Source of the DNA: Candidatus Cloacimonadota bacterium
GTDB lineage: Bacteria > Cloacimonadota > Cloacimonadia > Cloacimonadales > Cloacimonadaceae
Assembly: GCA_017996595.1 (NCBI GenBank)
Contig: JAGOGT010000097.1
Span: forward strand, 1 to 5,481
Reading direction: 5' to 3'
Length of the DNA stretch: 5,481 nucleotides
Part shown: positions 1 through 5,481 of the stretch, piece by piece
How positions within the stretch are numbered: position 1 is the first letter of the stretch
Layout of the letters: the number at the start of each line of letters is the position of its first letter
Program-made: the position numbers and the translations under genes
The notes under the pieces: model-generated
Database searches by the model: none
Told to the model about the DNA's origin: nothing
The model's input: the letters and a program-made list of their open reading frames with translations, nothing else

Positions 1-16
1 TATTCTATTCGGGCTG

Positions 17-64
17 AAGGACTCATGCGTAGCCAGTTACAGCGCTATAACCGCATGAGTCCTT
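17..64. repeat. Perfect 13-bp inverted repeat (stem-loop)
   Basis: The arms are AAGGACTCATGCG (17-29) and its exact reverse complement CGCATGAGTCCTT (52-64), separated by a 22-base loop that contains the small palindrome AGCGCT. There is no clear T run on either side, so a normal intrinsic terminator is unlikely. It could be a transcript-end structure, a mobile-element remnant or a protein-binding palindrome. A short open frame to a TAA at 73-75 runs through it, but this is too short to call a gene. Confidence 0.7.
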
Positions 65-103
65 TGCTCCCATAAACTGTTAGATAGCAGCAAGATAGTA
101 GTG

Positions 104-127
104 TCGCAAATGACTCCTGCTTTGCGA
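104..127. repeat. Perfect 7-bp inverted repeat
   Basis: TCGCAAA (104-110) pairs perfectly with TTTGCGA (121-127) across a 10-base loop. No T run follows. Its function is unknown, and a 7-bp match alone could arise by chance in an AT/GC-mixed spacer. Confidence 0.4.
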
Positions 128-183
128 GAAGTGCAGATGAATCCACCGGAGATGGTGGTTAATGTTGCAGCTCGCAGACAGGG

Positions 184-199
184 CTGAAACCTGACACCT
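184..199 (-). repeat. 16-bp repeat, left copy (inverted match at 2083-2098)
   Basis: CTGAAACCTGACACCT at this site is the exact reverse complement of 2083-2098. The two copies therefore lie in inverted orientation on either side of the membrane-protein gene, about 1.9 kb apart. The right copy belongs to a run of GGTKTCA heptamers; here only about two units are present. This resembles an interspersed low-complexity repeat rather than a transposon end, since no transposase is encoded between the copies. Confidence 0.6.
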
Positions 200-227
200 T
201 ACCTGCTCTTTTACTCTGGGTTTGATT

Positions 228-329
228 GGCGGTTTGGAAACCGCCTCTACTCTTTGGCGGTTTGGAAACCGCCTCTACTCTTTGGCGGTTTGGAAACCGC
301 CTCTACTCTTTGGCGGTTTGGAAACCGCC
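228..329. repeat. Four-copy 28-bp tandem array of an 18-bp palindrome
   Basis: The palindrome GGCGGTTTGGAAACCGCC (8-bp arms around GG) occurs identically at 228-245, 256-273, 284-301 and 312-329. The linker TCTACTCTTT (246-255, 274-283, 302-311) gives an exact 28-bp period. After the last copy the flank starts ACTAC instead of TCTAC. Each unit could form a GC-rich hairpin in RNA from either strand. The linker is not a strong T run, so these are not classic terminators. The exact identity suggests recent duplication. The spacing is too short and the repeat too palindromic for CRISPR, where unique spacers would separate the repeats. Confidence 0.9.
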
Positions 330-386
330 ACTACATGGCAGAATTGATAGGGTATTAAGTTTATCCTGCATAGAGCTTTACTACTA

Positions 387-418
387 GATGCCCATGTGAT
401 GCCCATGTGATGCCCATG
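387..418. repeat. 11-bp tandem repeat, about three copies
   Basis: GATGCCCATGT occurs at 387-397 and 398-408, followed by a third copy lacking its last base at 409-418. The third copy runs into the palindrome GCAATTGC (418-425). CCATGC at 414-419 can also pair with GCATGG at 435-440. No function is apparent. Confidence 0.75.
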
Positions 419-470
419 CAATTGCCCGGTGATCGCATGGTCATCTCCTGGAAATAAAGAATGAAGTGCA

Positions 471-544
471 GAACGGCGTCCGTTAAGCGTTGAATCGCAC
501 GCTGTTACGATTACAGGAACATCCTTTGGTCGGAACGGCGTCCG
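471..544. repeat. 12-bp direct repeat pair, GAACGGCGTCCG
   Basis: The 12-mer GAACGGCGTCCG occurs at 471-482 and 533-544, 62 bp apart. Each copy sits in its own small hairpin: AACGG/CCGTT around CGT (472-484) for the first, and TCGGA/TCCGA around ACGGCG (530-545) for the second. The bases between the copies show no gene. The pair may bound a small interspersed element, but that is inference. Confidence 0.6.
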
Positions 545-555
545 AGCCAACGGAG

Positions 556-579
556 AAAAAGGCGGGAGCATTTCCCGCC
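556..579 (-). terminator. Intrinsic terminator of the outer-membrane protein gene
   Basis: Read on the minus strand, the stem GGCGGGA (579-573) and TCCCGCC (567-561) encloses a 5-base loop and is followed at once by five T residues (560-556). This is the standard GC-rich hairpin plus U tract. It lies 36 bases beyond the stop codon of the minus-strand gene, exactly where its transcript should end. Its outer flank (CCGCCTCTA at 575-583 on the plus strand) is shared with the palindrome array at 228-329. Confidence 0.85.
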
Positions 580-615
580 TCTATGCAATCTAAGGTATGA
601 TGTTTGCTATTTTTC

Positions 616-1977
616 TTAGAAACGATATCCCAGGCCGATAATACCGGAGATGGAATTGGAATTATAGGTTCCGGTCATGTTCGTGGGGGAGTTTTGGGCA
701 TCGAGGCTGATGCTTTCCACTTCTCTTTCGCTGAACATCACGTATTGGGCATTCACATCGAAGCTGAATTTGCCAAAGCTGCGGCCATAGCCCAGATTAG
801 CGCTGATTTTATTACCCACATCGGAGAGGGTGGGAGTTTGCGTTTCCTTGGGGATGGGAGTTTGATCATAATACATTCCGGCGCGGAAGGCATTATTATT
901 CATCAGGTATTCGGTGCCGAGGCTGATTCTATGCGTATCTTCCCAATTGAAAGTAACTACGGATTCGGTAATCCCCAGGGTTGGAATCGGCTCATCCATT
1001 TCGATCACCACTTCATCCAGGGCGCTCCACATGGTGTAGGCATAGTCCAGGTTCAGTGCCCAATTTGGCTTCACTTTATAGGAAATGCCCAGGCCAAGTT
1101 CGCCGGGAAGATTCAAGTCCGTTTCGATATCGGATTTTCCGCCCACCTGCATGGCAGCCGGAACCATTGGCGTGGGAATCCATCTGTAGATTTCGGCATC
1201 GCCTTTCATGGAAATGGTGGCCGGAAGCTTTCCGGTGAGTCCCAAAGACAGACAGGGAGTAGGCTTGAAGAGCATGCCGAGATTGGCACCAAAGCCGATG
1301 CCGCTGCCGGACATATCGGAACTGAAGGGCTGGAATATATAGTTATTCAGGGTATCGGCCGCACTGGTTTTGGTAAGCGACACTTTGCCCAGCTCGATGC
1401 TGCCGTAAAATACGCTGATGCCGGCACCTGCAGAGAGATTGGGCATGATTTGATAGGCAACGCTGGGATGCACATCGAGGATGGCAATGGAGCTTTTCAT
1501 TTCATCTTCGGGGAAACCTGCGGCGTAGCCAAGCGGACCATAAACGGGATGAGCAGGCGGAAGCTTGTAGATATCCCAGGTGGTGCCCAGTCCGTAAGGG
1601 ACAAAAACACCCAGACCATACTTCAGTTTGGGATGCTTAGCCATGGTTAGAAAGGCATTGGGGAAGGAGCGAAGCTTCTTTTCGGCTTCAAATTCGCCGG
1701 TTCCAAAACCAGGGATGGCGGCATACATGGCACCGGCTTCCCAAGTGCTGGAAGGAAGAATGAAAGTTCCGCCCACATCGAGGGAATTTCCTTCCATGAA
1801 TCCCAAGCCCGCGGGATTCCAATACATGGCAGTGGCATCATCGGACAAACCCCGGAAGGCACCAGCCATAGCGGTGGCACGGGATCCGACTCCGGAGAGG
1901 GCAAAACCTCCGGCAAAAAGCAGAGAAGTGATACTGAGTAAGCTGAGGATTAGCAAGGTAAGCTGAATTTTTCTCAT
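616..1977 (-). CDS. FadL/OmpP1/TodX-family outer-membrane transport protein
   Basis: Predicted 453-residue outer-membrane beta-barrel of the family that lets hydrophobic compounds such as long-chain fatty acids or aromatics cross the outer membrane. Residues 1-22 form a Sec signal peptide: RK, then a hydrophobic stretch ending LLFA, with cleavage likely near A22. The mature start (GFALSGVGSRATAMAGAF) and the NPA motif at 54-56 (MYWNPAGLG) are typical of the family. The rest alternates barrel-like strands and loops, and the protein ends GLGYRF with the C-terminal aromatic residue used by the Bam machinery. Length fits the family (E. coli FadL is about 446 residues). The ATG start is supported by AAGGAG (1991-1986) 8 bases upstream. 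The gene has its own promoter and terminator, so it is probably monocistronic. The substrate cannot be told from sequence; a general PorV-like role is a less likely alternative. Confidence 0.9.
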   Translation of the reverse strand: MRKIQLTLLILSLLSITSLLFAGGFALSGVGSRATAMAGAFRGLSDDATAMYWNPAGLGFMEGNSLDVGGTFILPSSTWEAGAMYAAIPGFGTGEFEAEKKLRSFPNAFLTMAKHPKLKYGLGVFVPYGLGTTWDIYKLPPAHPVYGPLGYAAGFPEDEMKSSIAILDVHPSVAYQIMPNLSAGAGISVFYGSIELGKVSLTKTSAADTLNNYIFQPFSSDMSGSGIGFGANLGMLFKPTPCLSLGLTGKLPATISMKGDAEIYRWIPTPMVPAAMQVGGKSDIETDLNLPGELGLGISYKVKPNWALNLDYAYTMWSALDEVVIEMDEPIPTLGITESVVTFNWEDTHRISLGTEYLMNNNAFRAGMYYDQTPIPKETQTPTLSDVGNKISANLGYGRSFGKFSFDVNAQYVMFSEREVESISLDAQNSPTNMTGTYNSNSISGIIGLGYRF

Positions 1978-2031
1978 TCGTGTAACTCCTTGTTATTTGG
2001 ATTACATCACTCAAATTAGTGAATTTGTCGT

Positions 2032-2059
2032 GTAATATAACAGATGGTAAAGCAGTCAA
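2032..2059 (-). promoter_or_regulatory. Probable sigma70-type promoter of the outer-membrane protein gene
   Basis: On the minus strand TTGACT (2059-2054) is followed after 16 bases by TATTAC (2037-2032). An overlapping TATATT (2039-2034) is a second choice, but with a short 14-base spacer. This would give a leader of roughly 45-50 bases before the ATG at 1977. The heptamer repeat array begins 10 bases upstream of the -35 element. Predicted by eye, not by a trained model. Confidence 0.5.
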
Positions 2060-2069
2060 GATATATTTA

Positions 2070-2098
2070 GGTTTCAGGTTTCAGGTGTCAGGTTTCAG
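2070..2098 (+). repeat. GGTKTCA heptamer array, including the right copy of the 16-bp repeat
   Basis: Four heptamers stand head to tail: GGTTTCA (2070-2076), GGTTTCA (2077-2083), GGTGTCA (2084-2090) and GGTTTCA (2091-2097). The 16 bases 2083-2098 are repeated in inverted orientation at 184-199. The array lies just upstream of the -35 element of the minus-strand gene, so it could influence that promoter, but it may equally be spacer DNA of a genome-wide simple repeat. Confidence 0.75.
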
Positions 2099-2170
2099 TT
2101 GCCAGTAGTGAGTGGAAGGGTGAAAAGACGAAGTATCGTAAATGATTTCGTTGCAAAGTGTGTCCATAAG

Positions 2171-2236
2171 TCTCACAGCAACGCTCTCACAGCACAGCTC
2201 TCACAGCTTCGCTCTCACAGCACGCAGCGCTCTCAC
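2171..2236 (+). repeat. 14-bp imperfect tandem repeat with TCTCACAGC core
   Basis: TCTCAC begins at 2171, 2185, 2199, 2213 and 2231. The first three intervals are 14 bp and the last is 18 bp, and the first four copies continue as TCTCACAGC. The 3' part of each unit varies (AACGC, ACAGC, TTCGC, ACGCAGCGC). Apparent short frames on the minus strand here are just the repeat being translated. The array ends about 30 bases upstream of the likely dapA -35 element. Confidence 0.75.
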
Positions 2237-2267
2237 TTCCACAGGTCTCTCTTTCCACGGATTTATA

Positions 2268-2296
2268 TTGACTAAAAAGCGGATTCCTTTCATCAT
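2268..2296 (+). promoter_or_regulatory. Probable sigma70-type promoter of dapA
   Basis: TTGACT (2268-2273) and CATCAT (2291-2296) are separated by the optimal 17 bases. The -35 hexamer is identical to that proposed for the divergent membrane-protein gene. The -10 is a weak match (4 of 6 to TATAAT). Transcription would start near 2303, leaving a leader of about 44 bases, too short for a lysine riboswitch. The leader contains a small hairpin, TGCCT/AGGCA (2315-2319 with 2325-2329), ending 6 bases before the Shine-Dalgarno sequence. Confidence 0.5.
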
Positions 2297-2346
2297 GCAC
2301 AAAAGCCATATTTTTGCCTGAAAAAGGCAGATAGCAGGAGGAAATA

Positions 2347-3222
2347 ATGCTGCAAGGTTCTTTTGTCGCGCTGGTAACGCCATTCAAGGATGGCAGTGTG
2401 GATTATATTGCCTTGGAAGGTTTGCTGCAGTATCAGCTGGAAAACGGCACCGATGGGATCGTGCTGCTGGGCACAACTGCAGAAACCGCCGGCTTGGCGT
2501 CCGATGAAAAGGATGCGCTGCTGCGTTTTGCCATGCAAAAGATCGGGGGTAAGATACCCGTGATGATCGGCACCGGCACCAATAATCTGCATCAAAGCCT
2601 GGCGCAAACTGAGAAAGCGAAGCAATTGGGAGCAGATTATGCCCTGGTGATCACGCCTTATTACATCAAACCCACCCAGAATGGGATGTATGAATATTTC
2701 AAAGAGATAGCTACCAAAGTTGCTATCCCGATAGTTATTTACAATGTTCCCGGACGTACGGGAGTGAATATCGCCGCCTCCACGGTGGTTCGCCTGGCCA
2801 GGGAATGCCCCAATATCGTAGCTGTGAAGGAAGCCAGCGGCAACGTGGTGCAGGCCACGCAGATCCTTCGCGACGCGCCTGAAGGCTTTTCCCTGATGAG
2901 TGGCGAAGACGCGCTGAATATGCCGCTGATCGCCATCGGCGGACAGGGCACCATCTCCGTTACCGCCAATGTGGCTCCCAAGCTGGTTAGCGAGCACATT
3001 CACACCTGCCTGAAAGGGGATATTGCCCTGGCTGCCAGGCAGCATCAGCAGCTAAGTAAGCTGAACGACCTGATGTTTATCGAAACCAATCCCATTCCTG
3101 CCAAGGAAGCGCTGCACATGATGGGCAAGCTGGAGCTGGAATTCCGCAGCCCCATGTGCCCTTTGATGGAAGCCAATCGCGCCGCTCTGAAGGCCGGACT
3201 GAAGGAATATAAACTGATTTAA
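2347..3222 (+). CDS. dapA: 4-hydroxy-tetrahydrodipicolinate synthase
   Basis: Cytoplasmic TIM-barrel enzyme condensing pyruvate with aspartate semialdehyde, the first committed step of lysine and diaminopimelate synthesis. At 291 residues it matches the family (E. coli 292). The Schiff-base lysine is K161 in VKEASG. Other active-site residues are Y132 (IYNVPGRTG), R137, the T43-T44 pair in GTTAE, and Y106 (PYYIKP), which would reach the neighbouring subunit; these correspond to E. coli Y133, R138, T44-T45 and Y107. GGQGTISVTANV and NPIPAK near the C-terminus favour DapA over the sialate or KDG aldolase relatives. The loop reads GTTAET rather than GTTGES. Residues at the lysine-inhibition site differ from E. 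coli (S52, K55, Q83), suggesting insensitivity to lysine. The ATG start is fixed by AGGAGG (2336-2341) 5 bases upstream. A protease gene follows after 9 bases, probably in the same transcript. Confidence 0.95.
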   Translation: MLQGSFVALVTPFKDGSVDYIALEGLLQYQLENGTDGIVLLGTTAETAGLASDEKDALLRFAMQKIGGKIPVMIGTGTNNLHQSLAQTEKAKQLGADYALVITPYYIKPTQNGMYEYFKEIATKVAIPIVIYNVPGRTGVNIAASTVVRLARECPNIVAVKEASGNVVQATQILRDAPEGFSLMSGEDALNMPLIAIGGQGTISVTANVAPKLVSEHIHTCLKGDIALAARQHQQLSKLNDLMFIETNPIPAKEALHMMGKLELEFRSPMCPLMEANRAALKAGLKEYKLI

Positions 3223-3231
3223 GAGGAATAA

Positions 3232-5481
3232 ATGAAGAAATCCCAGAACCTGCATGGGTTCGAACTCATCGAATCCCGTGAGATCGCCGAGATCAAAGTT
3301 ACTGCGCATCGCTATCTGCACACCAGAAGCCATGCGGAACTGATCCACTATGCCTGCGCCGATAGCAATAAAGTTTTTATGATCGGCTTCAAAACCGTGC
3401 CGGAGAATGATACCGGCTGTCCGCATATTCTGGAACATTGCGTGCTGAATGGCTCCAAAAACTACCCCTCCAAGAATACCTTTATGGAGCTTTTGAAAGG
3501 CAGTATGAATACCTTTATCAACGCCATGACTTCTGCGGATATGACCAATTATCCCGTAGCCAGCACCAACGACAAGGATTTCATGAACCTGATGAAGGTG
3601 TATCTGGACGCGGTATTTTACCCCAATATTTACAATCAGCCGCATATATTCCATCAGGAAGGCTGGCATCACGAGCTGCATGATGCCGATGCAGAAATTC
3701 AATACCGGGGCGTGGTTTATAACGAGATGAAGGGTGCTTTTTCCACTCCGGAGAGCATTATCATGCGCAGCAATCTGCATGCCCAGTTTCCGGATACTCC
3801 CTATGGCTTTGAAAGCGGCGGCGATCCGGAAGCCATTCCGGAGCTGAGCTATGAGCAGTTCCTGGATTTTCACCGGAAATATTACCATCCCTCCAATAGC
3901 AAGATTTCGCTATATGGCGACATGGATATCGACCAGGTGTTAAAAGTGATCGATGCGGAGTATCTCAGCAGCTTTGAGGCCTCCCCGCACAAAGTGGAGA
4001 TGCCCGTGCAAAAGCCCTTTGCCAAAGCGAAAAAGCTGGATATCCCCTACCCCATCGAAGCGGGCAAAGATAGCAGCAATTCCTATTATCTGGCGCTGAA
4101 TTGGACCTATGGCAAGGTTACCGATAAGCATCTTTCCGCGAGTATGGCAATTCTGGCCGAGCTTTTGATGAGCAGTCCCGCTTCGCCTTTGAAGAAAGTG
4201 ATTCAGGAATCTGGCCTGGCTCCGGATTCGTTCCTGACCTCAGATGGGGATATTCTGCAGCCAACCATGAGCCTGGTGTGCAAGCAGATGAAGCAGGAAA
4301 ATATCGAGGCCCTGATCAAGCTGATCATAAAAGAACTGAAACGCCTGGTGCATGAAGGCTTCGACAAAAAACTCATCGAAGCGGTGCTGAATAAGCGGGA
4401 ATTTATCCTCCGCGAAGCGCAAACCCAGCGCTTTCCGAAGGGGCTGAACTATATCTTTTCCACGATGGGACTATGGATCCATGGTGGTGATCCCATCGCG
4501 GAACTGGCCTTTGAACCGCTTCTGGCAGAACTGCGCAGAGGGCTTAGCGAACCGTATTTTGAAGAGCTGATCGAAAAAGTGATGCTGAGTAACAAGCATC
4601 ACAGCGTGATAATATATACTCCCGAACCCGGAATGATTGCCAGGCAGGATGCGCTAACCGTAGCCAGGCTGGCGGAATATAAAAAGACGCTGAAACCAAA
4701 GCAGATAAATGAACTGCTGGAGATGAACAAGGATCTTGCCGCCTGGCAGAGTGAGCCCGAAAAGCAGGAAGAGCTGGAGATGATTCCGCTGCTTAGCCTG
4801 GACGACCTCGAACCCAAATCTCGCAAGTATCCGCTTATCAAGGAAGTTTGGAAAGAATTCACGCTGCTGAAGCATGAGATAAATACCAATGGCATCGTGT
4901 ATCTGAATGCCTATTTCGATCTGGCACACGCCGAAGAGGCTGATCTGCCCTGGATAAGGCTCTATACGCAATTGGTGGAGGGAGTTAATAGCCAGAATTA
5001 CAGCTATGCAGAGCGCAGCAACATGATCGATGCCAATACCGGGGGAATTTACCTGCATCTGGATTTGTTTAATAACTACCAGGATCCCGATGAGATCATA
5101 CCCAAGCTGATTATTGGCGGCAAAGCGGTGAAAGATAAATCTCATGAGCTGATGGAACTGGCCTCCGAATATGCGCTGAAGCCTCTATTTACCGATCCGG
5201 AGCGGATTAAAATCCTTATCCGGGAATATAAAGCCCGCGCTGAAAGCGGGATCATGTATGCCGGGCATGGAGTAGCCATCCATCGCATGCTGAAGCCCTT
5301 ATCGCAGCTCTACCACTGGGAAGATATCACCTACGGGCTGGGCTATTATCACTTCCTTTGCTATGTGGTGGAAAGCATGGACAAGGGAATGACGGATATT
5401 ATCGAAGAACTGGATTGGATAAAGAAAACCTTCTTCACCACGCAAAACCTGCTGATCAGCCTTACAGCCGGAGCCGAAGAC
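3232..5481 (+). CDS. PreP/falcilysin-type M16C zinc metallopeptidase, 3' end outside window
   Basis: N-terminal 750 residues of an insulinase-family peptidase of subfamily M16C, which cleaves short unfolded peptides inside a closed two-half chamber. The inverted zinc motif HILEH is at 65-69 (zinc ligands H65 and H69, catalytic E68). The third ligand is E165 in GVVYNEMKGAFS, 96 residues after H69, the same spacing I recall for plant PreP. Family blocks include LLKGSMNTFINAMTSAD, YPVAS, LMKVYLDAVFYPNIY and DFHRKYYHPSN (212-222). The M16 N-terminal domain is followed by the M16 C domain (about 190-370) and the M16C-associated region with its charged linker (about 480-530). No signal peptide is visible, so it is probably cytoplasmic. 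Roughly 220 residues are missing compared with the usual length near 970, so the C-terminal Arg/Tyr substrate-binding residues cannot be checked. The ATG start follows GAGG (3223-3226), which abuts the dapA stop, suggesting translational coupling. Odd: C70 and N73 in HILEHCVLNGS, where S/T and C are usual. Confidence 0.93.
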   Translation, partial: MKKSQNLHGFELIESREIAEIKVTAHRYLHTRSHAELIHYACADSNKVFMIGFKTVPENDTGCPHILEHCVLNGSKNYPSKNTFMELLKGSMNTFINAMTSADMTNYPVASTNDKDFMNLMKVYLDAVFYPNIYNQPHIFHQEGWHHELHDADAEIQYRGVVYNEMKGAFSTPESIIMRSNLHAQFPDTPYGFESGGDPEAIPELSYEQFLDFHRKYYHPSNSKISLYGDMDIDQVLKVIDAEYLSSFEASPHKVEMPVQKPFAKAKKLDIPYPIEAGKDSSNSYYLALNWTYGKVTDKHLSASMAILAELLMSSPASPLKKVIQESGLAPDSFLTSDGDILQPTMSLVCKQMKQENIEALIKLIIKELKRLVHEGFDKKLIEAVLNKREFILREAQTQRFPKGLNYIFSTMGLWIHGGDPIAELAFEPLLAELRRGLSEPYFEELIEKVMLSNKHHSVIIYTPEPGMIARQDALTVARLAEYKKTLKPKQINELLEMNKDLAAWQSEPEKQEELEMIPLLSLDDLEPKSRKYPLIKEVWKEFTLLKHEINTNGIVYLNAYFDLAHAEEADLPWIRLYTQLVEGVNSQNYSYAERSNMIDANTGGIYLHLDLFNNYQDPDEIIPKLIIGGKAVKDKSHELMELASEYALKPLFTDPERIKILIREYKARAESGIMYAGHGVAIHRMLKPLSQLYHWEDITYGLGYYHFLCYVVESMDKGMTDIIEELDWIKKTFFTTQNLLISLTAGAED

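Larger units (their letters stand above)
1..615. other. Gene-free, repeat-rich spacer
   Basis: No reading frame here looks like a protein gene: the only longer frame, on the minus strand, runs straight through the tandem palindromes and the 12-bp repeats. The stretch contains two perfect inverted repeats (17-64 and 104-127), a small 5-bp-arm hairpin (143-147 with 154-158), the four-copy palindrome array, an 11-bp tandem repeat, a 12-bp direct repeat and the terminator of the minus-strand membrane-protein gene. I saw no tRNA or recognisable riboswitch. Confidence 0.6.

Noticed and set aside
1..75. Open plus-strand frame entering from the left edge and ending at TAA 73-75
   Set aside because: Twenty-four codons without a stop are common by chance, and no motif is recognisable. 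It could be the C-terminus of a gene outside the window, so sequence to the left is needed.
228..329. CRISPR array
   Set aside because: The repeats are separated by identical 10-bp linkers instead of unique spacers of about 30 bp, and no cas gene is present.
275..571. Minus-strand 98-codon frame in the left spacer
   Set aside because: It reads through two palindrome units, the 11-bp tandem repeat and both 12-mers, and begins inside the terminator hairpin. Repeats explain it better than a gene.
604..1650. Long plus-strand open frame (348 codons) antisense to the membrane-protein gene
   Set aside because: The opposite strand encodes a clear FadL-family protein with signal peptide, NPA motif, ribosome binding site, promoter and terminator. 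The antisense product has no recognisable domain, is rich in His/Gly/Ile as expected for a mirror frame, and starts without a ribosome binding site.
184..2098. Composite transposon bounded by the 16-bp inverted repeats
   Set aside because: No transposase lies between the copies and I saw no target-site duplication. The right copy is part of a simple heptamer array, so a dispersed repeat is the simpler reading.
2297..2346. Lysine riboswitch in the dapA leader
   Set aside because: The leader between the likely transcription start and the ATG is only about 44 bases with one 5-bp hairpin, far too short for the lysine riboswitch fold.
2187..2387. Small minus-strand frames upstream of dapA
   Set aside because: Their sequence is the TCTCACAGC repeat translated, plus dapA leader and start read backwards, with no coding signals.
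2293..3045. Minus-strand frame of 250 codons over dapA
   Set aside because: It is a mirror frame of dapA, whose catalytic motifs are intact on the plus strand; the product resembles no family I know.
3052..3888. Minus-strand frame of 278 codons over the end of dapA and the start of the M16C gene
   Set aside because: It spans two well-supported plus-strand genes and their junction, and its product has no recognisable motifs.

Overview
The window holds three protein-coding genes and two repeat-rich spacers. I would place it in a Gram-negative bacterium of the FCB group, possibly Candidatus Cloacimonadota. The basis is a FadL-type outer-membrane barrel, a DapA with the GTTAET loop variant that I associate with Bacteroidetes-like lineages, a PreP-like M16C protease, and intergenic DNA full of short palindromes and low-complexity repeats. 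No rRNA or marker gene is present, so this placement is tentative.

Layout. Positions 1-615 carry no gene I can support. They hold several perfect inverted repeats, a four-copy 28-bp tandem array of a palindrome (228-329), an 11-bp tandem repeat, a 12-bp direct repeat and an intrinsic terminator serving the minus strand. Positions 616-1977 (minus) encode a FadL/OmpP1/TodX-family outer-membrane protein with signal peptide, NPA motif and C-terminal aromatic residue. Positions 1978-2346 are a divergent promoter region that also carries a 7-bp and a 14-bp repeat array. Positions 2347-3222 (plus) encode 4-hydroxy-tetrahydrodipicolinate synthase (DapA) with all key catalytic residues. Nine bases later, at 3232, a PreP/falcilysin-type M16C metallopeptidase begins. 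It stays open to the right edge (750 codons), so its C-terminal part is outside the window.

How the genes relate. The membrane protein is a single-gene unit with its own promoter and terminator. dapA and the protease form a probable operon: the spacing is 9 bp and the protease's ribosome binding site abuts the dapA stop codon. DapA makes the first committed intermediate of the lysine/diaminopimelate pathway. The protease lacks a signal peptide and probably degrades short peptides in the cytoplasm. A functional link between the two is not evident from sequence.

I found no convincing new multi-gene system. The points most worth a second look are the repeat and palindrome families around the membrane-protein gene, including a 16-bp sequence present in inverted orientation on both sides of it, and the prediction that this DapA is not feedback-inhibited by lysine.
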